A stretch of DNA of 43,341 nt from Rhodospirillaceae bacterium (GCA_002718345.1 PBDA01000055.1:1-43341), one strand, 5' to 3'; shown: positions 15,405 through 25,746, counted from the stretch's first letter. Notes: generated by a model from the letters alone, not told the origin. A program made the numbers and translations.

Positions 15405-16283
15405 ATGAGACACCTATTTTTTTTATTAATGCTGAGCCCAATGCTTTCGGTGCAAGCGCAACTAGAGGGAATGATTGATCTTCATGTGCATGCAGCCCCA
15501 GATAGCGACTTGAGATCAGTGGATGCTTATGAAGTTGCTCGCATGGCTCGCCGTAATGGTATGCAAGCTTTGCTCTTTAAAAACCACAACACTCATACAG
15601 CTTCACTTGCCTACTTAGTGTCGCAGGTTGTACCAGAAATTGGTGTCTACGGCGGAATAACCCTAAATAAAGCTGTCGGGGGCATTAATCCTATCGCGGT
15701 TAGGCTTATGGCCGAGACGACGAATGCTCATGGCCGAGTTGTCTGGATGCCAACTAGAGATTCGGAACATGCAGTTCGTAATTCGGGAGGATCTAGCTAT
15801 GTGTCAATCTCAAATGATGGAGAGTTACTTCCTGAAGTACTCGAGGTTTTAGATGTGATAGCGGATTTTGACCTCAGCTTAGCTACAGGGCATTCAAGCC
15901 CAGCTGAATCTTTGCTTTTGATTCAGGAAGCACGTGCCCGAGGAATTGAAAAAATAATAGTAACTCATCCATTTTCTCCATCTGTATCAATGTCACCTGA
16001 GACCCAGAGAGCTGCTGCTGAAATGGGGGCATTGTTAGAGTATCCAATTTCTCTATCTCTTGGTGATGACGAACGTTTTGCTAAATTTGTTGAACAACTT
16101 AGGCTTGTTAACACAATAAACGTAGTACTGAGTACTGATCTTGGTCAGGTGGGGCGTCCAGTGCCCTCAGACGGTCTCGCATTAAGTATCCGTCGTTTAA
16201 TTGATGCTGGCATCACAAATTCCGAAATTAATGTTATGACAAAGCGCAATCCTGCTCAATTTCTGGGTTTACAATCAAGATAG
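15405..16283 (+). CDS. Exported DUF6282-family metal-dependent hydrolase
   Basis: TIM-barrel amidohydrolase-like protein (292 aa). A short signal peptide ends VQAQ (residue 19). Metal-binding motifs in amidohydrolase order are visible: IDLHVHAAPD (HxH, about residues 26-28), KNHNTHT (about 59-63), LATGHSSPAES, IVTHPFSPS and STDLGQVG (terminal Asp about 246). The DUF6282 family has no assigned substrate; the motif order suggests hydrolysis of a lactone, amide or phosphoester-like bond with one or two metal ions. The gene begins 25 bases after the NIPSNAP gene on the same strand and probably belongs to that transcript. Its export is another example of the periplasmic trend in this locus. Confidence 0.82.
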   Translation: MRHLFFLLMLSPMLSVQAQLEGMIDLHVHAAPDSDLRSVDAYEVARMARRNGMQALLFKNHNTHTASLAYLVSQVVPEIGVYGGITLNKAVGGINPIAVRLMAETTNAHGRVVWMPTRDSEHAVRNSGGSSYVSISNDGELLPEVLEVLDVIADFDLSLATGHSSPAESLLLIQEARARGIEKIIVTHPFSPSVSMSPETQRAAAEMGALLEYPISLSLGDDERFAKFVEQLRLVNTINVVLSTDLGQVGRPVPSDGLALSIRRLIDAGITNSEINVMTKRNPAQFLGLQSR

Positions 16284-16438
16284 AAGCTTTACGTTAGTTC
16301 TTGTAAAAGCGTGATATTTAGCCTTATTCCACGCCTGATATAGTGGCTTGTATTGATAAGGACTTGCTAGCAGATCAAGTACCAGTCAGGATGGAGCCAG
16401 CCATTGTGGCAATGCATTTAAACTAAATACAAGCAGGC

Positions 16439-17014
16439 ATGATTATGAATAAAGTGTTAATTAGCTTTTTTTGTTATATCGCGCTTAATTTGCAGGCATA
16501 TGCAGCATTGCAGCCTGGGGATAGCGCTCCAAATTTCCAAGCAAGAGCATCTCTTGCAGGTGAAGAGTTTGATTTCTCTCTCGACGATGCATTGAGTCAA
16601 GGTCCAGTCGTTGTATATTTCTATCCATCAGCTTTCACTCGAGGATGCAATATTCAAGCTCATGAATTTGCGGTAAATATGGAATCGTTTGTTGCAGCGG
16701 GTGCAAGTGTGATTGGTGTTTCCTTGGATAGTATTGAGAGACTCAACGATTTTTCTTCTGATCCGGAGTATTGCGCAGGCAAGTTAGCAGTCGCTTCTGA
16801 TGTTACGGGTGATATAACTCGGTCGTATGATCTGGCGGTTCGTCAACGCCGAGATGGTATGACTGATACAAGAGGCATAGCAGTAGATCATGATTTGGCA
16901 GAACGCATTACTTTTATTGTTCTGCCTGACGGTACAATTGCTGAAACAATAGGCGGAATTTCTCCCTTAGAAAATGTACAGCAATCACTTGAAGCTGTGC
17001 AACGACTACAATAA
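16439..17014 (+). CDS. Exported peroxiredoxin (AhpC/TSA, BCP-like)
   Basis: Thiol peroxidase of the AhpC/TSA superfamily (191 aa) that would reduce hydrogen or organic peroxides. A signal peptide precedes the mature sequence (cleavage near AYA, residue 22). The thioredoxin-like core carries the peroxidatic Cys in SAFTRGCNIQAHEF (about residue 69); the Thr two positions before it and a later Arg complete the usual PxxxT/SxxC pattern in modified form. The BCP-type resolving Cys five residues on is absent; another Cys in PEYCAGK (about 111) could resolve. The periplasmic location suggests detoxification of peroxide generated by nearby oxidative chemistry. A 155-base leader upstream holds a short GCCA...TGGC inverted repeat but no confident promoter. 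Confidence 0.88.
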   Translation: MIMNKVLISFFCYIALNLQAYAALQPGDSAPNFQARASLAGEEFDFSLDDALSQGPVVVYFYPSAFTRGCNIQAHEFAVNMESFVAAGASVIGVSLDSIERLNDFSSDPEYCAGKLAVASDVTGDITRSYDLAVRQRRDGMTDTRGIAVDHDLAERITFIVLPDGTIAETIGGISPLENVQQSLEAVQRLQ

Positions 17015-17087
17015 CTTAAGGCTTGAACTTATAACTCAATATGGGAGCTTTTTTCTGAAAAGTTTTGTTGGAAATTATATAAGTTTA

Positions 17088-17813
17088 ATGTTCTCCAAAA
17101 AGTCATGGATTGCAGTAATCGGCGTGTTAAATTTTGTATTTTTTTTTGCCGGAGAAGTTATTTCTCAGCCGCAATTATTATTTGATCCAGAGTCAGTAGT
17201 CGCTAGTGATGGGCTTCAACAAGTTGATCCATTTATTATGGAGACAGCTTATGTGAGACCTGATATAGATCTAGATAAATACACAAGTATTCTTATCATG
17301 CCTACGATTACATCATTTCGTGATGTTCCCAAGCGGTACAACCCTAAAAATGACTTGGCAATCACAAGTTTTCCGGTCAGCGAAGTTAATAAAGAGCGAC
17401 TTAATAGGTTTTTTGGTGAATCATTTCATGAATTTGCATCTCAACTGAAGCCTTATGAAGTAACTGGTACTGTGGGACGGAATGTTTTGTTAGTACAGGG
17501 GCTCCTTGTGGATATTGTGTCAGGTATTCCGCCGACTAGAACAGGTAGCAATACAACTTTCATTAAACAGCCATGGGAAGTAACTTTGATGGTTGAATTG
17601 CGTGATTCCATGAGTAACAGGCTTTTGGCGCGTAGCGCTGAGAAGCAATTAATTGATGGTGTTTATGATGTTACGGAGTTACCAGGGATCACTAAATGGG
17701 CCACTGAGGAATGGTCTGCAGTTTTGCTGCAACGGTTAAGAAGCTTGGTAGATATTGGGGGTGGTCGTTGGTCGCAGTGTGAACTGCAGGAAAATAATTG
17801 CTCACTAAATTGA
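17088..17813 (+). CDS. DUF3313-like exported protein
   Basis: Protein of 241 aa starting at ATG 17088, which opens a normal signal peptide (KKSWIAVIGVLNFVFFFAG, cleavage near VIS). An earlier in-frame ATG at 16974 overlaps the peroxiredoxin gene and its translation has no leader-like property. The mature part resembles DUF3313: VRPDIDLDKYTSILIMP, then EVTGTVGRNVLLVQGLLVDIVS and a strand ELRDSMSNRLLARSAEK. DUF3313 members are usually lipoproteins, but no lipobox Cys is present here. Function unknown. It follows the peroxiredoxin gene by 73 bases, and meets the alpha/beta hydrolase gene tail to tail. Confidence 0.65.
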   Translation: MFSKKSWIAVIGVLNFVFFFAGEVISQPQLLFDPESVVASDGLQQVDPFIMETAYVRPDIDLDKYTSILIMPTITSFRDVPKRYNPKNDLAITSFPVSEVNKERLNRFFGESFHEFASQLKPYEVTGTVGRNVLLVQGLLVDIVSGIPPTRTGSNTTFIKQPWEVTLMVELRDSMSNRLLARSAEKQLIDGVYDVTELPGITKWATEEWSAVLLQRLRSLVDIGGGRWSQCELQENNCSLN

Positions 17814-17837
17814 TTGATATTTCTGTTAGCAGAATCC

Positions 17838-18689
17838 TCAGGTTGTTCTAGGTTGGTTTGCTTTTAAAAAAGAATGTATATGACGTACAGCTATGGGAAT
17901 GCGGTTTGCCGGCCTTTTCCATGGATATAAACTTACTTCTGAGTTTGGCGCCAGCAAAGCTGATTCCATTGCTACATCGTAAGGATGGGCTGGGATATCA
18001 TCCGGTAAAACAAGTACTGGTGTTTGGCAATTCTGAACAAATTCACGAGTTACAGTGAATACAAAATCTCCCTTTATTCGGTACATATTATTAAGATATG
18101 GCTCGACCATTTCCATCGTAATATCTGGGCGACGTGAAGCAAGTGCTGGTCCCCAATTAGCCATATTTCCCTCATAGAAAAGATTAGGAAGTTCGGGATC
18201 AAATCCGCTTGGTTGCGCTAGGACAGCGGCGGGTATTCTTTCACCAGCTCTTCTTAGTAAGTTCCATATAAAAGGACCTCCTATGCAAAATCCTATTACC
18301 ATAAATTCCGTAATACCCAAATGGTCCATTAGACCAAGCTGGTCGTCAGTATGTGAATTCCAGGGGCGATCAATTTCTAATGGGCCAGTCGACTGTCCAT
18401 CATTGGCGTTACGAAGATCCATGGTGATGCATCGGTAATCATTGCTAAATTCTTGGATAGGATTAAATGGTGCCCTACTATCAAAATACGAGGCCACAGA
18501 ATTTAAACCGCCTCCTGGTATTAGAAGTAGTGGAAACCCAGATCCTGTGTCTTGGTAGTGAATGCTTACATCGCCTCGTTCATAGACTGACATTGAGTCA
18601 TCTCCTTGCGCAAAAGTTCGCCGTGCAGCAGTTGCAGCTGCTACCGCAGCACCAGTTGCTATAAGCGCACGTCTAATTGGATTCACCAT
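17838..18689 (-). CDS. Exported alpha/beta hydrolase with Cys nucleophile
   Basis: Alpha/beta-hydrolase-fold protein (283 aa) with an N-terminal leader (NPIRRALIATGAAVAAATAARRTFAQ, positively charged then Ala-rich), probably Tat or Sec exported. The oxyanion-loop motif LLIPGGGLNS is present (about 55-64). The nucleophile elbow reads VIGFCIGGPF, placing Cys135 where most family members have Ser; this GxCxGG form is known from dienelactone hydrolases. A likely acid is the Asp pair in LPDDIPAHP and the catalytic His is in RHIHSF (270-272). It could hydrolyse a lactone or enol-lactone. It lies at the right end of the accessory region, beside a tRNA gene. Confidence 0.85.
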   Translation of the reverse strand: MVNPIRRALIATGAAVAAATAARRTFAQGDDSMSVYERGDVSIHYQDTGSGFPLLLIPGGGLNSVASYFDSRAPFNPIQEFSNDYRCITMDLRNANDGQSTGPLEIDRPWNSHTDDQLGLMDHLGITEFMVIGFCIGGPFIWNLLRRAGERIPAAVLAQPSGFDPELPNLFYEGNMANWGPALASRRPDITMEMVEPYLNNMYRIKGDFVFTVTREFVQNCQTPVLVLPDDIPAHPYDVAMESALLAPNSEVSLYPWKRPANRIPIAVRHIHSFLKANQPRTT

Positions 18690-18785
18690 TGTTACAGCCT
18701 GCTACTACAAAACCACATAGTCAAGTTGTAGGCAGAAGAACGTTTTGCAAGAGTATCTTGATTATTGATGGTGCTGAGCAAGCAT

Positions 18786-18872
18786 TGGTGCCGGGAGAGA
18801 GACTTGAACTCTCACACTGTTACCAGTACCGGATTTTGAATCCGGCGCGTCTACCAATTCCGCCACCCCGGC
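18786..18872 (-). tRNA. tRNA-Leu(CAA)
   Basis: Read on the minus strand from 18872, an 87-base tRNA folds with acceptor stem GCCGGGG/CCCCGGC-type pairing (one weak pair), D-arm GGCGGAATTGGTAGACGC, a 5-pair anticodon stem CCGGA/TCCGG with loop TTCAAAA (anticodon CAA, plus-strand 18836-18838), a long class-II variable arm, and TTCAAGTC in the T loop. The CCA end is encoded (18786-18788). It decodes UUG leucine codons. It sits between the alpha/beta hydrolase gene and the sigma-factor gene; tRNA genes often mark island borders, but I see no 3'-end duplication here. Confidence 0.95.
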
Positions 18873-18902
18873 AATTGGGAAGCAATTGTCAAACTAACAG
18901 CC

Positions 18903-18932
18903 ACCTTATGCTTCTCTATTACTTACTGTCAA
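18903..18932 (-). promoter_or_regulatory. Probable promoter of tRNA-Leu
   Basis: On the minus strand a perfect TTGACA (plus-strand 18927-18932) is followed after 18 bases by TAAGGT (18903-18908), a weak -10. Transcription would begin about 24 bases before the tRNA 5' end, a normal leader length. The remainder of 18933-19030 holds nothing else I can support. Confidence 0.4.
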
Positions 18933-19034
18933 TGTATAGGTTTGGTTCATGGATTTAGCATAAACAAGGGGGCTGTTTTATAGGGACTTGTGTGATCAAG
19001 ATTTGTAAGGTTAAGTAATCAGCCAGTTTTTTAA

Positions 19035-19071
19035 AAAAAGTTGCAACTTTTTGTCTGGTTTATGCATCTAA
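19035..19071 (+). promoter_or_regulatory. Probable ECF-type autoregulatory promoter and palindrome
   Basis: GCAACTT (19043-19049) and ATCTAA (19066-19071) are spaced by 16 bases, close to the sigma-E class pattern GGAACTT-N15/16-GTCTAA known from established work. The -35 lies within an 18-base perfect palindrome (AAAAAGTTGCAACTTTTT, 19035-19052). Transcription would start within a few bases of the sigma factor ATG at 19082, so the mRNA would be leaderless or nearly so; this agrees with the lack of a ribosome-binding site there. Confidence 0.5.
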
Positions 19072-19081
19072 CAAGCTAATT

Positions 19082-19654
19082 ATGAGACCTTTTTTGTCAA
19101 AAGTAGACTCAAGGATTGTTAAAAAAGCCCGTAGGGGGGACAAAGGTGCACATGCAAAGCTCTACCAACTATGTGCGCCTATGATTTATACCTTGGCTCG
19201 AAGAATGTTGGTTTCTACAGCAATGGCAGAAGATGTTTTGCAAGAAACGTTTATTGAGGTTATTCGAAAAATACATACGTATAGAGGGGATGCCGGGTTT
19301 GAATTTTGGGTTCGCCGTATCGCGGTTAATAAATGTTTAATGAGCTTGCGGTCTGCTTGGAATTCAAAGCGCGTAGATATTGAACTAACAGATAGTATTC
19401 TGCCCATAACAGATGGAGAACAGGTGGACAAACAGCTAATTCTTGAATCAGCGCTTGATAGACTTTCAGCAACTGCACGAACTGTTGTTTGGTTGCATGA
19501 TGTAGAAGGATATACACACAAAGAGATTGGCGAAATGATGAGAAAAACAACCAGCTTTTCTAAGTCCCAGTTGGCAAGAGCGCACGAACGCTTGCGCGGT
19601 TTTTTAGATGATAATTCCATAGAGGACAATAAAAACTATGCGAATCAAAACTGA
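19082..19654 (+). CDS. ECF-family RNA polymerase sigma factor
   Basis: Alternative sigma factor (190 aa) with only regions 2 and 4. Region 2 (about residues 25-95) includes LYQLCAPMIYTLARRML, AEDVLQETFIEVIRKI for core binding and FEFWVRRIAVNKCL; region 4 (about 128-185) has LSATARTVVWLHDVEGYTHKEI followed by a helix-turn-helix in FSKSQLARAHERLRGFL. It would direct RNA polymerase to stress-type promoters. The gene overlaps the next one by 17 bases. That protein is membrane-anchored and would be its anti-sigma factor. The upstream sequence matches the type of promoter such a sigma factor recognises, implying autoregulation. Confidence 0.92.
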   Translation: MRPFLSKVDSRIVKKARRGDKGAHAKLYQLCAPMIYTLARRMLVSTAMAEDVLQETFIEVIRKIHTYRGDAGFEFWVRRIAVNKCLMSLRSAWNSKRVDIELTDSILPITDGEQVDKQLILESALDRLSATARTVVWLHDVEGYTHKEIGEMMRKTTSFSKSQLARAHERLRGFLDDNSIEDNKNYANQN

Positions 19655-20282
19655 AGATCTTTTAAAAATTCGTGATGGTGAGTTGTTAGATGCTGCTGTT
19701 CAAATTGAAGTTGATCGTAATAGTCAGCTAAGGGCAGAGGTGGCTGCTTTGCAGCAAACACAGGATGAACTTCGGGCTTTACCTTTATTGGATCCTCCTC
19801 ATGGTGCTTGGGAAAAGATTGCTGATGCCTCTTTTGGAGATAGTTTTTCTGTTTCGAAATGGGAATGGTTGTTCCGTGGTGCAATTGCAGCAACTGTTGC
19901 AGCAGCAGCAATCTTTTATGTCATGCGTCTGCCAGAGACACCAGATTATGCAATCTTGGCTGCTGACCCTTTCGCTGAGGTTGGTGATAAAACACAATAT
20001 GTTCAGGAACTTGTTGCTCCCACTTATGCATCACTAGTCTCGCAGTCAAATGAGCTTGAGCGCCAGCTCAACGAGATAGGTTATAGGCCTAGTCTCGTGA
20101 ATACAGGAACAACAGCTACAATTGTAAGTTTAGAAGATGAAATTGCGCAGGTAGATGCACAATTAATGTATGCACATCCCTTGCAGCCCATGCATGCTGA
20201 GGCATTGTGGCAGACACGAATTGAGCTAATGAATGCATTGCTTAATGTGCGCTATACGCAAGCGCAACTTTCTGGGTTCTAG
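19638..20282 (+). CDS. Putative membrane-anchored anti-sigma factor
   Basis: Protein of 214 aa with a cytosolic N-terminal segment (residues 1-75, acidic, MRIKTEDLLKIRDGELLDAAV), a single membrane helix (GAIAATVAAAAIFYVM, about 80-97) and a periplasmic C-terminal domain with coiled-coil character (NELERQLNEIG; SLEDEIAQVDAQL). No zinc-binding anti-sigma motif (HxxxCxxC) is seen. The overlap with the sigma gene, the topology and the N-terminal DGEL-type segment common in anti-sigma factors support the call, which is inferred rather than based on a family match. A secreted PDZ protein follows after 36 bases, as expected for a signal-sensing module. Confidence 0.65.
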   Translation: MRIKTEDLLKIRDGELLDAAVQIEVDRNSQLRAEVAALQQTQDELRALPLLDPPHGAWEKIADASFGDSFSVSKWEWLFRGAIAATVAAAAIFYVMRLPETPDYAILAADPFAEVGDKTQYVQELVAPTYASLVSQSNELERQLNEIGYRPSLVNTGTTATIVSLEDEIAQVDAQLMYAHPLQPMHAEALWQTRIELMNALLNVRYTQAQLSGF

Positions 20283-20318
20283 AAGCATCTTATAAATAAG
20301 CTAATTCTTATCGGGGTC

Positions 20319-21218
20319 ATGAAAATGGATAGAACAAGGTTATTGATGGTTACTGCGCTCATTGGCATATTTAGTTTATCTGATCAGGTTTTAGCCCAAT
20401 CAGCTGATTCTGAGCAGACTCGAATGGAATTGCGTCAGGCTAGGCAGGCGATGGAGGAGGCTGCAAGGGAGGTGGCCAGACTTTCTACGCAATTCCGAGG
20501 ACAGGTTATGGGCGGGCTTGAACGTGGCCGACATAATGTTGGTCGTAGAGCTATGTTAGGTATCAGTATCAGTGATGCCTCAGATGGTATTAGAGTGGAT
20601 GGGGTAACCCCAGGAGGACCAGCTTCAGAGGTTGGTATTCAGTCGGGGGATTTCATCATTGCACTAGATGGAGCTCAATTAGTTGGCGATTCACCTTCTG
20701 AACTATTGATTAATCAGATGCAAAACTATAGCCCAGGTGATGCGGTAACACTGACTGTTGTTCGTGATAACACCGAACAGGATATTCAAGTTATTACTGA
20801 AGGGCTAGTTTCTAGCGCGCTTAATGATCAAGGGCCACGTGGTAGGCCACAGTTCTTTGGGCCGCGCTTCTGGAATGGCTTAAAAAAAGGCGATCCAAAG
20901 GTAGGTTATGGAGGTCGCTGGAAGGAGCATCTTTGGAGCGATATGGAACTGGTTGGACTGACACCAGAATTGTCTAGTTATTTTGGTACCGATGTGGGCA
21001 TCTTGGTTGTCAGAGCACCATCTAATGTCATAGAAATACTTGATGGTGATGTAATTCTCCAAATTGGAACAAGAATTCCACTTGATACCGAGCATGCTTG
21101 GCGGGTGTTAAAGAGTTTTGAGGAGGGTGAGAATTTAGAGCTGACAATAATGCGCGGCCTACAACGTCAAATGCTTGAAATTGAACTTGGTATTCCCCAA
21201 CCTGCTCAATTAGATTGA
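20319..21218 (+). CDS. Secreted protein with two PDZ domains
   Basis: Periplasmic protein of 299 aa with signal peptide ending VLAQ (residue 27). A coiled-coil stretch follows (EQTRMELRQARQAMEEAAREV split across about 33-55). PDZ1 (about 73-165) has MLGISISDASDGIRVDGVTP and PASEVGIQSGDFIIALDG; PDZ2 (about 205-295) is more degenerate, with GILVVRAPSNVIEILDGDVIL and EGENLELTIMRG. No protease domain is present, so it is not DegP/DegS itself; PDZ domains bind C-termini of unfolded proteins, so it may present a stress signal or act as an adaptor for regulated proteolysis of the anti-sigma protein. That link is inference. Confidence 0.85.
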   Translation: MKMDRTRLLMVTALIGIFSLSDQVLAQSADSEQTRMELRQARQAMEEAAREVARLSTQFRGQVMGGLERGRHNVGRRAMLGISISDASDGIRVDGVTPGGPASEVGIQSGDFIIALDGAQLVGDSPSELLINQMQNYSPGDAVTLTVVRDNTEQDIQVITEGLVSSALNDQGPRGRPQFFGPRFWNGLKKGDPKVGYGGRWKEHLWSDMELVGLTPELSSYFGTDVGILVVRAPSNVIEILDGDVILQIGTRIPLDTEHAWRVLKSFEEGENLELTIMRGLQRQMLEIELGIPQPAQLD

Positions 21219-21252
21219 GTAAATGTCAATTCTGCTTCACAGCAGCTAGTTT

Positions 21253-21280
21253 AAGCCGGCTAACATAGCCGGCTTTTTTT
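21253..21280 (+). terminator. Rho-independent terminator after the sigma/PDZ module
   Basis: A 10-base-pair stem AAGCCGGCTA / TAGCCGGCTT with a 3-base loop ACA is followed by a run of six T residues. It ends the sigma/anti-sigma/PDZ transcript and separates it from queA. Confidence 0.93.
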
Positions 21281-21326
21281 AATTACCGACACAAAATTTA
21301 AGTTTGCAAGTTAGAATCGCATATCC

Positions 21327-23458
<2,132 letters not shown>

Positions 23459-23541
23459 CGAGATTGTTTCCAAACCTATGTCATAATAGCTGGCTGTATT
23501 AGCTTACGAACTTAGATAACAGCACACCAGCGGATAAAACT

Positions 23542-23865
23542 ATGGATTTTTTTATTAGCCAAGCATGGGCCCAATCAGGTGGACAGGCGGATCCTTTTAC
23601 AAGTTTTCTGCCTCTTATAATTATATTTGTTCTGTTTTATTTTTTGCTCATTCGTCCACAGCAAAAAAGAGCAAAAGAGCATAAAAAAATGGTAGATGAA
23701 TTGGCTGAGGGGCAGGAGGTTGTCACTCAGGGTGGCGTGCTTGGGAAGGTTATGTCTTTGAATAATGATTGGATCACCATAGAAGTGGCAGATGGTGTAT
23801 CTTTAAAGGTGCAGCGTAGCACGATCCAAGTAGTAGTCCCTTCCGGCACAATTAAGAATTCCTGA
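23542..23865 (+). CDS. yajC: Sec translocase accessory subunit YajC
   Basis: Inner-membrane component (107 aa) of the SecDF-YajC complex that assists protein export. It has one membrane helix (FLPLIIIFVLFYFLLIRPQQKR, in two parts: FLPLIIIFVLFYFLLI then RPQQKR) followed by the conserved cytosolic domain with LAEGQEVVTQGGVLGKV. The secD gene starts nine bases after its stop, so yajC-secD-secF form one operon. Confidence 0.97.
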   Translation: MDFFISQAWAQSGGQADPFTSFLPLIIIFVLFYFLLIRPQQKRAKEHKKMVDELAEGQEVVTQGGVLGKVMSLNNDWITIEVADGVSLKVQRSTIQVVVPSGTIKNS

Positions 23866-23874
23866 GATATTCTG

Positions 23875-25746
23875 ATGAACCGTTTTCCACTATGGGGGAA
23901 TCTTTTAGTTGCTTTGATTATGCTGGGTGGTTTGGTATTTGCTTTGCCAAATATTTTTGGAGATGATCCAGCTCTGCAAATTACACGTGAAGATGGTAAT
24001 CCAGTTACTGAAATAACTTTGTCAGGAATTAATTCTACTCTAGAGGCTGAAGGAGTGGAGTTTTTTGAGCCTGAGGTTGGCGACCAAGCAGTTGTGGTGC
24101 GATTTCCTGATGTGGCATCTCAATTACGAGCCAGTGAAGTACTTGGTGAGACACTTACCTTTCATATTGTTGCATTAACTCTTGCTCCTAGAACCCCTGC
24201 ATGGCTTACAGCAATCGGACTTGAACCGATGAGTTTAGGTCTTGATCTTAGAGGTGGTGTTCATTTTCTTTATCAAGTGGATTTGGATTCTGCAATAGAT
24301 CAGCTTATTCAGACATATGTCCAAGATTTGCGCACTCGTCTTCGCCAAGAAACAATACGTAATACGGGGATAGAAATTGTTGGAGGAGATACCATCCAGT
24401 TTGGTGTTATGGATCCAGAGACTATGAATGAAGCAGAACAAATCATACGTGTTTTGGATCCATTATTGCTTATAAATAGAACAACTGTTGATGGCCAACC
24501 TGGATTTCAGGTGCAGTTATCACCTGCTCAGATTACAGAGCGACAGAATTTTGCTATACAGCAAAACACTATCACTCTAAGAAATAGAGTTAATGAACTG
24601 GGTGTTGCCGAGCCTGTGGTTCAGCGTCAGGGTCTTAACCGAATTGTTGTACAACTTCCGGGTTTACAAGACCCCGCTCAGGCAGAAAGAATTCTGGGAG
24701 CAACAGCAACCTTAGAGTTCAGGCTCGTAGATTGGGAGAATGACCCTTACGAGGCAGATCAAAATAATCGTCCACCGTTAGGTTCACTATTGCGTTACCA
24801 TCGAGATGGCCGACCAGAACTGCTAAGAAGAGACATGATTGTTTCAGGAGATCAACTAACAGACGCTTCATTTGGATATTCCCAAGGTCAGCCAGCAGTT
24901 TTTGTTCGGCTGAATAGTCAGGGCGCCAACAGAATGCTTGAAACAACGCAGGCAAACCTAAGAAGGCCTATGTCCGTTTTGTATATTGAAGAAAAACCAG
25001 AGTTAATTGAGCGTGATGGCGAAGAAATACTTCGTAATATACGGGAAGAAACGGTTATTAGTACTGCAACCATTCAGGGAGTTTTTTCAAGCAACTTTCA
25101 AATTACAGGACTCTCGCCATTCGAGGGCCAGGATTTAGCGTTGATGCTTCGTGCTGGTGCCTTGGCAACGCCAATATTAAAGGTAGAAGAAAGAACAATT
25201 GGGCCAAGTTTAGGTCAGGATAACATTGAGCGAGGGCGAACTGCTGTATTGACTGGATTACTCTTGGTTGCATTCTTTATGGCTCTTTATTACCGCACAT
25301 TTGGCTTTACAGCGGATCTTGCTTTGTTTGCAAATATAGTTTTGATTGTAGCGCTGTTGTCAATGTTACAGGCATCATTAACCTTGCCGGGAATAGCTGG
25401 AATAGTTCTCACAGTAGGTATGGCGGTGGATGCAAATGTTCTTATTTTTGAGCGTATACGTGAGGAATTACGAAATGGTAATTCTCCTCAAGCAAGTATT
25501 CGTGCTGGTTATGAAAAAGCATTTTCTACTATTGCCGATGCGAATATTACTACGCTGATTGCAGCGTGCGTATTATTTGTTTTTGGTACTGGGCCAATTC
25601 GTGGGTTTGCAACAACTCTTGGTCTAGGAATTGTAACGTCCATGTTTACTGCCATTATTGGCACGCGTGCTGTTATAAATTTGATTTACGGTAATCGACA
25701 GGTGGAAAGATTGGCTATTGGTGGTTCAGGATTTAAGAGTGCTTAG
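23875..25746 (+). CDS. secD: Protein translocase subunit SecD
   Basis: SecD (623 aa) uses the proton gradient to pull preproteins out of the SecYEG channel on the periplasmic side. The first membrane helix is LLVALIMLGGLVFALP; the family motif LGLDLRGGVHFLYQVD follows (about residue 120); the periplasmic P1 domain spans roughly 30-435; and five further membrane helices include GIAGIVLTVGMAVDANVLIFERIREE, whose Asp is essential in studied homologues (motif shown in two overlapping parts: GIVLTVGMAVDANV and LIFERIREE). Normal length. Its stop overlaps the start of secF. Confidence 0.98.
   Translation: MNRFPLWGNLLVALIMLGGLVFALPNIFGDDPALQITREDGNPVTEITLSGINSTLEAEGVEFFEPEVGDQAVVVRFPDVASQLRASEVLGETLTFHIVALTLAPRTPAWLTAIGLEPMSLGLDLRGGVHFLYQVDLDSAIDQLIQTYVQDLRTRLRQETIRNTGIEIVGGDTIQFGVMDPETMNEAEQIIRVLDPLLLINRTTVDGQPGFQVQLSPAQITERQNFAIQQNTITLRNRVNELGVAEPVVQRQGLNRIVVQLPGLQDPAQAERILGATATLEFRLVDWENDPYEADQNNRPPLGSLLRYHRDGRPELLRRDMIVSGDQLTDASFGYSQGQPAVFVRLNSQGANRMLETTQANLRRPMSVLYIEEKPELIERDGEEILRNIREETVISTATIQGVFSSNFQITGLSPFEGQDLALMLRAGALATPILKVEERTIGPSLGQDNIERGRTAVLTGLLLVAFFMALYYRTFGFTADLALFANIVLIVALLSMLQASLTLPGIAGIVLTVGMAVDANVLIFERIREELRNGNSPQASIRAGYEKAFSTIADANITTLIAACVLFVFGTGPIRGFATTLGLGIVTSMFTAIIGTRAVINLIYGNRQVERLAIGGSGFKSA

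Noticed and set aside
16974-17087. Longer start for the DUF3313-like gene
   Set aside because: The extra residues overlap the peroxiredoxin gene and precede a normal signal peptide that starts at 17088.
18786-18872. tRNA-Leu as an island attachment site
   Set aside because: I found no duplicated tRNA 3' end and no integrase gene on either side in the window.
19035-19052. Palindrome before the sigma gene as a terminator
   Set aside because: It has no loop between its arms and overlaps a good promoter -35, so an operator or promoter role is more likely.
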